This document shows, in pieces, positions 7,552 through 15,265 of a DNA stretch of 40,005 nucleotides (positions within the stretch are counted from its first letter, which is position 1; each line of letters opens with the position of its first letter). The stretch comes from Coprobacillus sp. CAG:826 (GTDB lineage Bacteria > Bacillota_I > Bacilli_A > RFN20 > CAG-826): the NCBI GenBank assembly GCA_000437235.1, contig FR897020.1, forward strand, positions 1-40,005, written 5' to 3'. The notes below the pieces were generated by a model. That model did not search any database and was not told the DNA's origin. It saw only the letters and a list, made by a program, of their open reading frames with translations. The position numbers were made by a program, and so were the translations under genes.

Positions 7552-9238
7552 CTATAATTTTTTTGCGTTTCGTGTAATAGATAAATACAGTTAAGATTCC
7601 TAATGACACCATGGAAATAATTAAAAGGAATGAAGAATCATTTCCGTTAAATGGAGAAGTAAAAGCTCTAGTTGCCATTTTGTTTTTGGTATATTGATTA
7701 GCAGTGAAATCAAAGGTATCTCCATTAGCTACTGCCCATGCATCTAATCTTGCTTTTGCATCCGCGAACGTCTCATCATTTTGAAAAGCAAATCTACCTT
7801 CATCACTTAAAGAATTATAGGCATTTTTGGCCGTTTCATAATAATGATGCTCAGTGTCCTTACACCAACCAGAGTTGGTATTATAATCATCCATATGCAT
7901 GTAATTATTTACAAATGTATTAGCGGAAATAATTCCACCATCCGTTACTGAAGTCGTTTGATTTTTCCAGTCAAGATAAACATTGATAGGAGTAGAGGAA
8001 ATCTTTAATTCATCTACATTGACTTCTTTTTGAAGATTTTCATCTTCCGTCCAACGATACCATTTGTAAACGGTTTCTCCAACGGTTTTGGTTAGATCTT
8101 TACCATAGGATTTATGGGTAAGATTGGCTCTTAATGTGAAGCATTGATTTCCAACGAGATCATGATAAGCTGCTTTTACTTCGCTTTGATCCACATAGTT
8201 TAATGTTCCATAGGAATTATAGAATTCTTTAACTTCATCATCGCTTAGGCCACGTTTGAAGATGTTCATATCATCAATGCCAATACCATTTCGATAAACT
8301 TGGCCATAAGTGTTGGTTCGATTGAAACCACGATGAATGCAGAATTCTGTATCCGAATTATTGAGCATAGTCGCTAAAAGGTTTCGATATTGATCTAGCG
8401 TGATATTAGTGCCATTATTTTTAATCAATAAAGTTGAACCTACATAACTGGCTATTTTTGTATCGTTTTTATAGACAGCGAAGCCATTATTTACATCGAA
8501 AACGTAGGTAATCATTTCCCAGCCTTCGGACATGAATTCGGCATTGCCGTTTTCCATTCTGTAGGTTGCTTTTGCTTTTCTTTTTGTGGTAGATGGTGTG
8601 AAAAATTGATGTGCAGAAATATTAGCAATATCCGTATCGTCTTCTGCTTTTTCTGAATAATAATAAAGACCACCGATGCCTAAATCTAGGCCAACGATTT
8701 CTCCAGAAGTAATGGATTTGCTTCGGAAGGAAAAGATTCCTTCATAGTTTCCACATAAGGTTCCTGAGGCAGTATCATTCACCCAACGATTACTATCTAG
8801 ATTCGTGTTTTTGACCCAGTATGAAATCGTTAATGATTGACTTTCAGGAGTGCAAGATAAGTATTTATATTCCTCATCGCCAATCGTGTAAACAGGTCCT
8901 CTTAATCTATCAGTTGAACTATGCTTTGCATATGAGAAACCTTGGGCAACTCCGGTGGGCTCATCATAAATGTTGGGTAAAGTCATACCGGCATATGTAT
9001 AGTCGCCAGATAACTTTAAGCGAGTGACGACTTCTTTTTGTCCTTCAGTGTTATAACGATAAATATTGGTTCCGCCACCTGCGGCGCCACTAAATTCCTC
9101 GCCATCCCAATTGAAAACAATGTCTTGTTTTAAAGAATCAATTGTGCCTTCCGCTTTTGCTTCCATTTTTTGATTGATGGAAATAGCTGAACTCCCAGCA
9201 ACGATGAGGCAGCTTAATCCTAATAAGAATTTTTTCAT
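7544..9238 (-). CDS. Secreted LamG-domain surface protein with C-terminal membrane anchor
   Basis: About 564 residues from ATG 9238, which has AAGGTG just upstream; the in-frame ATG at 9277 has none and would bury the signal peptide. Residues 1-30 form a signal peptide (KKFLLGLSCLIVAGSS then a polar AKA-type cut region). A concanavalin/LamG-like jelly-roll spans about residues 130-350, ending in IDDMNIFKRGLSDDEV, the usual last motif. A tryptophan- and histidine-containing module follows (about 425-525, ending ARLDAWAVANGD). The C-terminus is a hydrophobic segment plus KRKK, a sorting-signal-like layout, but I see no LPxTG before it. Probably displayed at the cell surface, perhaps binding glycans. 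Confidence 0.8.
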   Translation of the reverse strand: MKKFLLGLSCLIVAGSSAISINQKMEAKAEGTIDSLKQDIVFNWDGEEFSGAAGGGTNIYRYNTEGQKEVVTRLKLSGDYTYAGMTLPNIYDEPTGVAQGFSYAKHSSTDRLRGPVYTIGDEEYKYLSCTPESQSLTISYWVKNTNLDSNRWVNDTASGTLCGNYEGIFSFRSKSITSGEIVGLDLGIGGLYYYSEKAEDDTDIANISAHQFFTPSTTKRKAKATYRMENGNAEFMSEGWEMITYVFDVNNGFAVYKNDTKIASYVGSTLLIKNNGTNITLDQYRNLLATMLNNSDTEFCIHRGFNRTNTYGQVYRNGIGIDDMNIFKRGLSDDEVKEFYNSYGTLNYVDQSEVKAAYHDLVGNQCFTLRANLTHKSYGKDLTKTVGETVYKWYRWTEDENLQKEVNVDELKISSTPINVYLDWKNQTTSVTDGGIISANTFVNNYMHMDDYNTNSGWCKDTEHHYYETAKNAYNSLSDEGRFAFQNDETFADAKARLDAWAVANGDTFDFTANQYTKNKMATRAFTSPFNGNDSSFLLIISMVSLGILTVFIYYTKRKKIIEK

Positions 9239-9486
9239 ATTTTTCACCTTCAATTTTTTGTTGGCATAGTATGCCAAGTATAATTAAATTATACCAAATT
9301 CCTTTTTTTCGTTTTAATGCATAAAATTGCAAACTTTAACACAATTACAAGTAATAAATTATTGACTATTTAAAAGCATTTATACAAATAAAAGTGTGAT
9401 GGAATAAGTATATATAATGAGATAAATTGCATTAAAATTGAGTTGCTATGTAAATTTGATAAACTACAAATAAAAGCACAAAAAAA

Positions 9487-9519
9487 GGTTTGAAATAGCA
9501 ATTTGTACTATATCAAACC
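9487..9519 (-). terminator. Terminator of tRNA-Leu(CAA)
   Basis: Twelve-base stem GGTTTGATATAG/CTATTTCAAACC with a run of seven U on the minus strand, directly downstream of the tRNA. Confidence 0.85.
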
Positions 9520-9532
9520 ATTACTTTTTATA

Positions 9533-9619
9533 TGGTGCCGCCGGCCGGACTTGAACCGGCACGTCATCACTGACAATAGATTTTGAGTCTATCGCGTCTG
9601 CCGATTTCGCCACGGCGGC
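9533..9619 (-). tRNA. tRNA-Leu(CAA)
   Basis: Complete 87-base class II tRNA. Acceptor stem GCCGCCG/CGGCGGC, anticodon loop CTCAAAA with anticodon CAA (reads UUG), a variable arm, the GGTTCAAGTCC T-arm and an encoded CCA end. A promoter-like TTGTTT-N17-TACAAT lies just upstream on this strand. Confidence 0.97.
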
Positions 9620-9725
9620 TTAGATAGCGTGTTTATTGTATCAATATTTAAAGAAGAAAACAAGACTTTAGAATAATTTGCTTCTACTTAATGTTTAGTA
9701 TAAATCATATATATTTATCGTAAGA

Positions 9726-9740
9726 ACTATGCTAAAATAA
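9726..9740 (+). promoter_or_regulatory. Extended -10 promoter of the DUF368 gene
   Basis: TGCTAAAAT is an extended -10 element (TAAAAT at 9733-9738). The 15-mer ACTATGCTAAAATAA is repeated exactly at 29046-29060 before the uridine kinase gene. Confidence 0.5.
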
Positions 9741-9777
9741 GGCAACACATATTTGTGAAGAAAGAGAGAAATTCTTT

Positions 9778-10752
9778 ATGGATGAAAAAGAGGAGATTAC
9801 TTTAGAAAAACATACAACAAGATCATGGTTTAAAAGTTCTTTACTCGGTTTCTTTATTGGCTTAGCCGTCATTGTTCCCGGTATTAGTGGTTCAACCGTT
9901 GCTATTATCTTCAAACTCTATGATAAACTTCTTTATGCAGTGAGTAAAATCTTTAAAAAATTTGCCATTTGCTTTATGTTCCTACTTCCAATTATTATCG
10001 GAGGAATTGTTGGATTCGCTCTTGGATTTATCGGCATTCAACAATTATTAGCCATCGCTCCGTTTGCGGTTATTGGCTTATTTGCCGGATTAATGATTGG
10101 TGCTTTTCCCGCTGTTAAAGATGAAGTGAAGGGATCAGAAAAAAATCCTCTTCGCATTACATTACTTATTTTAGGTGTTTTAATTCCAATTGCTTTAGGT
10201 GTTTGTAGTGCACTTTTCCAAAAATCTTCAGGCGGAACTGCGGATAGTAAATTCGCTACGATTGAATGGTGGGAATATCTTTTATTCATTGTGATTGGTT
10301 ATCTTGTTGCAATTACGCAAGTTGTGCCAGGTTTAAGTGCCACCGCCTTATTAATGGCGTTAGGTTACTTCTCCCCCCTTATGGATTCTTTCCATATGAC
10401 ATATTGGAAAGGAAATCCCGCTATCTTTGGAATTTATGTAGCGTTAGGTATTGGCTTCTTATTAGGCCTTTATACTTTCTCTAAGTTCTTAACTTATTTA
10501 TTTAAAAAAGCAAGAACTACAACCTATTACATGATTGTGGGTTTATCCTTAGGTTCCGTTATTTCAATGTTCTTTAACCCCGACACTTATGAAATCTATC
10601 AAAAGTGGAGTAGAGGCGAAGGTAATATGAAAATTGATTTGCCGATTGGTATGGTCTTATTCGCTATAGGTATGGTCTTAGCGTACTTATTCGTTCTTTA
10701 TGAAAGAAAAAAACAAGTACAAGAAAATCAAAAATTAGAAACAGAAAATTAA
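9778..10752 (+). CDS. DUF368 polyprenyl-phosphate transporter (PopT-like)
   Basis: 324 residues with about eight to nine membrane segments. The signature GFFIGLAVIVPGISGSTVA near residue 22 and its internal partner VVPGLSATALLMALGY near residue 183 show the two inverted halves of the DUF368 family. DUF368 members (PopT) have been shown in other bacteria to recycle undecaprenyl phosphate across the membrane for wall synthesis, so this role is inferred by homology. It is transcribed alone, starts at the ATG with AAAGAGAG upstream and ends at a strong terminator. It fits the other wall genes here, PBP1A and TarI/TarJ. Confidence 0.88.
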   Translation: MDEKEEITLEKHTTRSWFKSSLLGFFIGLAVIVPGISGSTVAIIFKLYDKLLYAVSKIFKKFAICFMFLLPIIIGGIVGFALGFIGIQQLLAIAPFAVIGLFAGLMIGAFPAVKDEVKGSEKNPLRITLLILGVLIPIALGVCSALFQKSSGGTADSKFATIEWWEYLLFIVIGYLVAITQVVPGLSATALLMALGYFSPLMDSFHMTYWKGNPAIFGIYVALGIGFLLGLYTFSKFLTYLFKKARTTTYYMIVGLSLGSVISMFFNPDTYEIYQKWSRGEGNMKIDLPIGMVLFAIGMVLAYLFVLYERKKQVQENQKLETEN

Positions 10753-10762
10753 AAAAGAAGAG

Positions 10763-10784
10763 AAAAGGGAGTCACTCCCTTTTT
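10763..10784 (+). terminator. Terminator of the DUF368 gene
   Basis: AAAAGGGAG-TCA-CTCCCTTTT, followed by more T residues, 11 bases after the stop codon. Confidence 0.85.
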
Positions 10785-10857
10785 CTTTTATCATATGTCT
10801 TATCAAAGAAGAGAAAAATGTGTATAATATAGACACAAATTGAAAAGGAGAAAAAAT

Positions 10858-12618
10858 ATGAATCAATGGGATTTAACGTATTTATTTAAAACACAAGATG
10901 ACTTTGAAAAAGCCCTTGTCGTTTTACAAGAATATATCGAAAAATTATCGTCCTATGAAGGAAAATTACACGAAAAAGACAGCTTCAAAGCGTATATGCT
11001 TCTAAATAAGGAAGTTGATGCTTTGCTTTGCAAGGTTTATCAATATGCGCACTTACGCCATGACTTAAACAAAAAGGATTCTAAAAACGCACAAGATTTA
11101 ATGCGCGTTATCGCTTTATTAAATAACTTATCCGAAGCGATGTCCTTTGATTCTCCAGAAATCTTAGCGGTTGGAGAAGAAACGATTTTATCTTGGGTGG
11201 ATAGTGAAGAAGAACTTCATGAATTTAAGTTTCCAATGCAAAAATTATTCCATGGTAATGAACACGTTCTCGATAAGAAATCAGAATATTTACTTTCTTT
11301 ATATAGTCCACTTACTAGTATTGGTAGCGAATTATATGATACACTTGCGATTGCGGATAAAAAACCAAAGACCATTACTTTATCGGGAAAAAGAAAAGTT
11401 ACTGTAACGCAAGGAAATTGGCGTTCACTAATCGCGGGAGAAAAATTAGCGAATGATCGTAAAAAAGTATTCGAAGCGATTTTCAGCGCTTATGATGAAA
11501 ACAAATTTACTTTTGCTAAGATTTATCAATTGGTCATGCAATCGGAAAAATCCATTGCAAAAGCAAGAAATTATCCTTCTATCTTAGACGCTAACTTATT
11601 TAACAACAATATTCCAACTTCTGTATACTTTAATCTTGTTAAAGTAGCGGGAAGTAAAAATAAAGCTTTAAAGAAATATTTAAAATTACGTAAAAAAGCT
11701 TTAGGTTTAAAAGCGCATCGTACCTATGATCGCTTTATGGAATTAGCAAGTTCTTCTAAGAAATATACTTATGAAGATGCAAAAAAACTCTTCTTTGCTA
11801 GTATTGGAAATTGTCCAAAAGATTTCCAAGATAAAGCACATGAAGCGTTAAAAGAAGGCTTCGTTGATGTTTATGAACAAGAAGGCAAGGCAAGTGGTGC
11901 TTATTCTAGTGGCCAAGTTGACTTACATCCTTACATTCTTTTAAATTACAACGGTTCTTTAGATGATGTCTTTACCGTAGCCCATGAAGCTGGACACTCC
12001 ATCCATACCATGTATTCACAAACTCAACCAGCCACTTTACAAGGCTATACGATTTTCGTAGCAGAAATTGCTTCAACATTCAATGAACATATGTTATTAG
12101 ACTACTTAATGAAGTCTGAAGATGTCACAAAAGAAGAAAAAATTATGCTTCTTCAAAAGTCCATTGATGAAATCATGGGAACCTTCTATCGTCAAACCTT
12201 ATTTGCGGAATATGAATTAGAAGTTTCTCGTTTAATGGAAAAAGATGAACCGATTGATCACGAAGTACTTTCGAACATTATGATTCGTCTATATAAGAAA
12301 TATTATGGTCAAAATATTGTTCCTGAAAAATTCAAACAATATGTTTGGGCCTATATTCCTCATTTGTTCCATACCCCATTCTATGTTTATCAATACGCAA
12401 CGAGCTTTGCAGCATCTTTTAAATTATATAAGAATGTAAAAGAAAATGTTCCAGGTGCGTTTGATCGTTACATTGGACTTTTATCAAGTGGTGGATCTAA
12501 ATATCCAGTTGATCAAGCCAAAGAAGCCGGTGTTGATTTTACCAAAATGGATACCTTCTTAGCGGTTACCGAAAGAATGGAAGAATTAGTCGATCAACTC
12601 GAACAATTATTACAATAA
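10858..12618 (+). CDS. pepF: Oligoendopeptidase F (M3B zinc metallopeptidase)
   Basis: 586 residues from ATG 10858; AAGGAG at 10845-10850 fits this start, while a TTG at 10840 is upstream of that site. The zinc motif HEAGH is at about residues 376-380 with the third ligand region (FVAEIASTFNEH) about 25 residues later, the M3B arrangement. These cytoplasmic enzymes cut peptides of roughly 7-17 residues. The length matches PepF. A TATAAT box lies at 10823. Two small unknown genes follow at short distances, so the transcript probably runs to the terminator at 13203. A second, different M3 peptidase is encoded at 36601. Confidence 0.95.
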   Translation: MNQWDLTYLFKTQDDFEKALVVLQEYIEKLSSYEGKLHEKDSFKAYMLLNKEVDALLCKVYQYAHLRHDLNKKDSKNAQDLMRVIALLNNLSEAMSFDSPEILAVGEETILSWVDSEEELHEFKFPMQKLFHGNEHVLDKKSEYLLSLYSPLTSIGSELYDTLAIADKKPKTITLSGKRKVTVTQGNWRSLIAGEKLANDRKKVFEAIFSAYDENKFTFAKIYQLVMQSEKSIAKARNYPSILDANLFNNNIPTSVYFNLVKVAGSKNKALKKYLKLRKKALGLKAHRTYDRFMELASSSKKYTYEDAKKLFFASIGNCPKDFQDKAHEALKEGFVDVYEQEGKASGAYSSGQVDLHPYILLNYNGSLDDVFTVAHEAGHSIHTMYSQTQPATLQGYTIFVAEIASTFNEHMLLDYLMKSEDVTKEEKIMLLQKSIDEIMGTFYRQTLFAEYELEVSRLMEKDEPIDHEVLSNIMIRLYKKYYGQNIVPEKFKQYVWAYIPHLFHTPFYVYQYATSFAASFKLYKNVKENVPGAFDRYIGLLSSGGSKYPVDQAKEAGVDFTKMDTFLAVTERMEELVDQLEQLLQ

Positions 12619-12642
12619 AAAATTAGAAAGTAGGAGATTCGT

Positions 12643-12900
12643 GTGGATAAAATTGAAATCTATGAAGATGCTTTAGAACTACTAAAAAGAGGAGAAACCT
12701 TAGTGTCTTCTTCTTTCGGTGGCCCGGTTACTTTTTATTCATTGGGTGATGGCTATGTGCTTTATAAAAACGATCAGTTACACGCTAAAATGACATTAAA
12801 GGATTTTCATGAAGACTTCTTTAAAGGAGCATTTTATCTCTACGAGAAGAAAAAAGACGAAATAGAAATTGATCAACATGATCCTTATTGGAGGCAATAA
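12643..12900 (+). CDS. Small hypothetical protein
   Basis: 85 residues starting at GTG 12643, six bases after AGGAG. No signal peptide or membrane segment is visible. The core (VTFYSLGDGYVLYKNDQ) looks like a small alpha/beta fold, and the C-terminus is acidic. I recognise no family. It lies 24 bases after pepF and one base before the next small gene, so it is probably in the pepF operon. Confidence 0.7.
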   Translation: MDKIEIYEDALELLKRGETLVSSSFGGPVTFYSLGDGYVLYKNDQLHAKMTLKDFHEDFFKGAFYLYEKKKDEIEIDQHDPYWRQ

Positions 12901-12901
12901 A

Positions 12902-13198
12902 ATGAATAACGAACAATTTGCAAAAGATTGGATAGAAGCAATTTGGAATAATGAAGAAAAAACGATGTATCATTCCATTGCCAAAGACACAGTTTTCTTT
13001 TCTATTGAAGATAAAAAAGAAGCAAGTTTAGAAGATACATTGAACGTCATTCGAGATTTTAAAGACGCTCCTATGGAAATCATGTCATCGGCGGTTTGCG
13101 TTAAAATTCTATTAAAAAAAGACGAAAAAGAACTGCACTTCTTCTTTCAAATCTCTAGAAATCGCTTAAGAAGAGTGGAATTCTGCTATCATTGTTAA
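12902..13198 (+). CDS. Small hypothetical protein, possibly NTF2/SnoaL-like
   Basis: 98 residues from ATG 12902, with GGAGG seven bases upstream inside the previous gene's end; earlier in-frame ATGs would overlap that gene. A first helix (FAKDWIEAIWNNEEKTMYHSI), then KDTVFF and later strands, resemble the cone-shaped NTF2/SnoaL fold, but this is only pattern-level similarity. It is the last gene of the pepF unit, ending just before a bidirectional terminator. Function unknown. Confidence 0.65.
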   Translation: MNNEQFAKDWIEAIWNNEEKTMYHSIAKDTVFFSIEDKKEASLEDTLNVIRDFKDAPMEIMSSAVCVKILLKKDEKELHFFFQISRNRLRRVEFCYHC

Positions 13199-13202
13199 AA
13201 AG

Positions 13203-13228
13203 AAAAGCTCTCAATATTGAGGGCTTTT
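13203..13228. terminator. Bidirectional terminator between the pepF unit and cotJC
   Basis: AAAAGCTCTCAAT (13203-13215) pairs with ATTGAGGGCTTTT (13216-13228) with T residues beyond, serving both converging units. Confidence 0.8.
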
Positions 13229-13235
13229 TAACTAC

Positions 13236-13799
13236 TTATTTTTGTTTATATTCACGCTTATAAGTTTCTAATAGCTCTTTAAAGCGTTGATAGTGAACGA
13301 CTTCACGTTGTCTTAAATAAAGCAATACTTGAATGACATTTGGATCAGTAGCTAAGTCGATTAAATGTTCATAAGCTAAACGTGCTTTTTCTTCAGCCGC
13401 TAAATCTTCTTCTAAATCTGCGGCCCAGTCTCCAGTAGCACCTACGTTAGCGACACTAAAGGGAACGCCATTTACATCACTAGGGAATAAACCAAAACCA
13501 TGTTCAGCATAATGCTTATCTAAGCCGACTTTCCTTAATTCATCTAGTGTAGCGTCTTTGGTTAATTGATAGAGCATTGCACAAATCATTTCTACATGAC
13601 CTAATTCTTCGGTTCCAATATCGCTTAATAAGGTTCTACCTCTTTCATCTGGCATCGTATAACGTTGATTTAAATAACGTAATGCGGCACCTAATTCACC
13701 ATAAGGACCGCCATATTGGGTGACGATGAATTTGGCCATTTCTAAATCTCTTTTGGTAATATTTACAGGGTAAAGTAATCTCTTCTCGTATTTAAACAT
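13236..13799 (-). CDS. cotJC: Spore coat protein CotJC / manganese catalase family
   Basis: 187 residues, the normal CotJC length. It matches the Mn-catalase-like ferritin fold: GELGAALRYLNQRY near residues 33-46, ExxH-type metal ligands in IGTEELGHVEM near residue 65, and EEDLAAEEKARLAYEHL followed by REVVHYQRF in the C-terminal half. It starts nine bases after the CotJA-CotJB fusion gene, with AGGAGG overlapping that gene's stop, so the two are co-transcribed as in Bacillus cotJABC. In spore-formers CotJC is part of the inner coat and may destroy peroxide; whether this organism forms spores cannot be decided here. Confidence 0.93.
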   Translation of the reverse strand: MFKYEKRLLYPVNITKRDLEMAKFIVTQYGGPYGELGAALRYLNQRYTMPDERGRTLLSDIGTEELGHVEMICAMLYQLTKDATLDELRKVGLDKHYAEHGFGLFPSDVNGVPFSVANVGATGDWAADLEEDLAAEEKARLAYEHLIDLATDPNVIQVLLYLRQREVVHYQRFKELLETYKREYKQK

Positions 13800-13808
13800 A
13801 GTAACCTC

Positions 13809-14240
13809 CTACATTTTAAGCCAAGGACTGGCTGTTTTCACATACGCAAACGCTCCATTTTTTTCATAGGAGTGCATTGGACATAAAGGTGCATATTTTT
13901 CTAAATAGGTTTTTTCAACCTCTAAATATTTGCCTTTATAAGTTTTAAACAAACTCATAGCGGTTTTATCTTCAGGATTTACATCTAAAAGTAATTCAAG
14001 ATCATGTAAAATGCCACTATAAACCATCATCAGAAGTAAAAGATTTTCTTTTTCATCTTTTCCCATGGGCATACTAGGCTGATAAGAACGATAAGGATCG
14101 TATTGTGATTTAATTAAATTGCCTTTACTAAAGGCTTCTTCGGGCGTAAAGTATAAAGAATTGAAACCATCGTCAGGACGTTTTCTTTCTAAAGATACCA
14201 TTTCCGGATAACTTTCCATAAAAGGATTAAAATAGTACAT
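13809..14240 (-). CDS. CotJA-CotJB fusion protein
   Basis: 143 residues. The N-terminal half has the CotJA hallmark FTPEEAFSKGNLIKSQYDPY near residues 31-50 (family pattern: F-P-x-EA-x-x-G ... YDPY). From about residue 62 the sequence becomes CotJB-like: a helix with LLMMVYSGILHDLELLLDVNPED (family pattern ...LYLDTHPxD near there), then KTYLEKYAPLCP (family YGPL) and a tryptophan near the end. In Bacillus these are two separate genes ahead of cotJC; here one frame carries both, with no stop or ribosome site between. Assignment rests on motif recall and on cotJC directly following. Confidence 0.7.
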   Translation of the reverse strand: MYYFNPFMESYPEMVSLERKRPDDGFNSLYFTPEEAFSKGNLIKSQYDPYRSYQPSMPMGKDEKENLLLLMMVYSGILHDLELLLDVNPEDKTAMSLFKTYKGKYLEVEKTYLEKYAPLCPMHSYEKNGAFAYVKTASPWLKM

Positions 14241-14282
14241 AAAAATACCTCCACTCTTTGGTATATTATTTTTTTAGGAAAC

Positions 14283-14290
14283 AGTGTATG
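14283..14290 (-). promoter_or_regulatory. Possible sigma-E-like -10 (CATACACT) before the cotJ genes
   Basis: CATACACT on the minus strand fits the sporulation sigma-E -10 pattern and lies 43 bases before the fusion-gene ATG. The -35 region does not match well, so this is suggestive only. Confidence 0.3.
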
Positions 14291-14377
14291 CTTTTGCCTA
14301 GATGGCTAAAGAAAAATGTTTTTCATAGATATGAAAGAAGTGGATGAAAAAACAAGAAAAAATAAATAAAAAAAGTA

Positions 14378-14406
14378 TTGCAAAACGTTGAAAGATTCGT
14401 TATTAT
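14378..14406 (+). promoter_or_regulatory. Promoter of tRNA-Thr/tRNA-Val
   Basis: TTGCAA (14378-14383), a 17-base spacer and TATTAT (14401-14406), 18 bases before the tRNA. Confidence 0.65.
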
Positions 14407-14423
14407 AAATAAGCCGATTCATT

Positions 14424-14499
14424 GCCGGCATAGCTCAACTGGTAGAGCAACTGAATCGTAATCAGTAGGTTGGGGGTTCAAGTCCTCTTGCCGGCACCA
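14424..14499 (+). tRNA. tRNA-Thr(CGT)
   Basis: 76 bases; acceptor GCCGGCA/TGCCGGC, anticodon loop ATCGTAA (CGT), GGTTCAAGTCC T-arm and encoded CCA. Confidence 0.97.
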
Positions 14500-14513
14500 G
14501 TCGTAGTTATTAT

Positions 14514-14589
14514 GGGTGTTTAGCTCAGCTGGGAGAGCATCTGTTTGACGTACAGAAGGTCAGGGGTTCGATTCCCTTAGCACCCACCA
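14514..14589 (+). tRNA. tRNA-Val(GAC)
   Basis: 76 bases; acceptor GGGTGTT/AGCACCC with one G-U pair, anticodon loop TTGACGT (GAC), GGTTCGATTCC T-arm and encoded CCA. Fourteen bases after tRNA-Thr, so co-transcribed. Confidence 0.97.
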
Positions 14590-14599
14590 TTTGTTTGTT

Positions 14600-14622
14600 A
14601 AAGTCCAGTATTCATGGGCTTT
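14600..14622 (+). terminator. Terminator of the tRNA-Thr/Val unit
   Basis: AAAGTCCA/TGGGCTTT with a 7-base loop and a run of T. Confidence 0.8.
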
Positions 14623-14643
14623 TTTTATTGCTTTTAAAGAAGC

Positions 14644-14675
14644 TTGATACAATTTTTGATACAACTTTGATACAA
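14644..14675 (+). repeat. Three direct copies of TTGATACAA
   Basis: Copies at 14644-14652, 14656-14664 and 14667-14675, spaced 12 and 11 bases, just after the tRNA-Val terminator. Could be protein-binding sites or a remnant; no function is evident. Confidence 0.7.
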
Positions 14676-14744
14676 TTCCTATGTTTTATATTATACTTTT
14701 CCTATTTATTTCTAATAGTAATTAACTTTTCTATAGTTCGTTTT

Positions 14745-14793
14745 ACTAAGGATAATTTGCCTTAGTCATCTACGATTAACTGGGCGTTTTTTT
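14745..14793 (+). promoter_or_regulatory. Candidate attenuator-like pair of mutually exclusive hairpins
   Basis: ACTAAGG (14745-14751) can pair with CCTTAGT (14760-14766). The same GCCTTAGT (14759-14766) can instead pair with ACTGGGC (14779-14785, one bulge), which is followed by seven T (14787-14793), an intrinsic-terminator form. The 14590-14973 stretch has no ORF; otherwise it holds the TTGATACAA repeats, the large hairpin at 14799 and the cold-shock promoter region. Confidence 0.4.
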
Positions 14794-14798
14794 ATTGA

Positions 14799-14850
14799 AT
14801 GGCGATAAAAAGATTGAATAAAAGTGTTTTCATTCAAAGGTCGACGCCAT
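14799..14850. repeat. Nested 52-base inverted-repeat structure
   Basis: Outer arms ATGGCG (14799-14804) and CGCCAT (14845-14850) enclose an inner hairpin with TTGAAT (14814-14819) and ATTCAA (14832-14837), extended by AAA/TTT. No coding frame crosses it. Could be a structured RNA or a cruciform; unidentified. Confidence 0.55.
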
Positions 14851-14912
14851 ATCGAAAAAAGCAAAAATATAATGGAATTATAAAAAAATATAGTATTTTT
14901 TAATTTTTAGTG

Positions 14913-14927
14913 GTAATATAGTATTAC
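14913..14927 (+). promoter_or_regulatory. Palindrome in the cold-shock gene promoter region
   Basis: GTAATA-TAG-TATTAC is a perfect 15-base palindrome containing the only -10-like TATAGT, 47 bases before the cold-shock ATG. It may be an operator. Confidence 0.4.
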
Positions 14928-14973
14928 AAGTAAAAGAGGAAACTCTAAATTTGAGAAAGGTTTTTAGGTAGAT

Positions 14974-15171
14974 ATGAAGGGCAAAGTCAAAATGTTCAAT
15001 GCGGAAAAAGGCTACGGTTTCATTCGTACAGAAGAAGGAAAAGACGTCTTTTTTCACTACACATCCTTAGTCATGGACTCCTATAAGACTGCTGAAGCAG
15101 GCGAAGAGGTCGAATTCGACGTAGAAGAATCCGAACGTGGTCCAAGAGCTACGAACATTCATAAGTTATAA
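14974..15171 (+). CDS. Cold-shock protein (CspA/CspB family)
   Basis: 65 residues, one complete cold-shock domain. RNA-binding motifs RNP1 (KGYGFI, about residues 12-17) and RNP2 (VFFHYT, about 26-31) are intact. It binds single-stranded RNA and DNA in the cytoplasm and melts RNA structure at low temperature. The ATG has AGG five bases upstream. A purine-rich leader, a palindrome at the presumed promoter and structured upstream sequence suggest regulation; it is monogenic and ends at a GNRA-loop terminator. Confidence 0.95.
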   Translation: MKGKVKMFNAEKGYGFIRTEEGKDVFFHYTSLVMDSYKTAEAGEEVEFDVEESERGPRATNIHKL

Positions 15172-15191
15172 TTAAAAACTAATGTATGTTG

Positions 15192-15215
15192 AAAAAGTCG
15201 CGAAAGCGACTTTTT
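15192..15215 (+). terminator. Terminator of the cold-shock gene
   Basis: Perfect ten-base stem AAAAAGTCGC/GCGACTTTTT capped by a GAAA tetraloop, with more T after it. Confidence 0.9.
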
Positions 15216-15265
15216 TCTTTGCTCATTTTGCGATATACTTATAACGAAAAAGGAAGTGTCATTTT

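Noticed and set aside
14644..14675. TTGATACAA triplet as a short CRISPR-like array
   Set aside because: Units of 9 bases with 2-3-base spacers do not fit a CRISPR array, and no cas gene is present.
14424..14970. Integrated element at the tRNA-Thr/Val genes
   Set aside because: No integrase, no duplicated tRNA end and no foreign genes are visible; only an old scar could be argued.
14974..15171. Ribosomal S1-like protein instead of cold-shock protein
   Set aside because: Length and the exact RNP1/RNP2 motifs are those of a single cold-shock domain.
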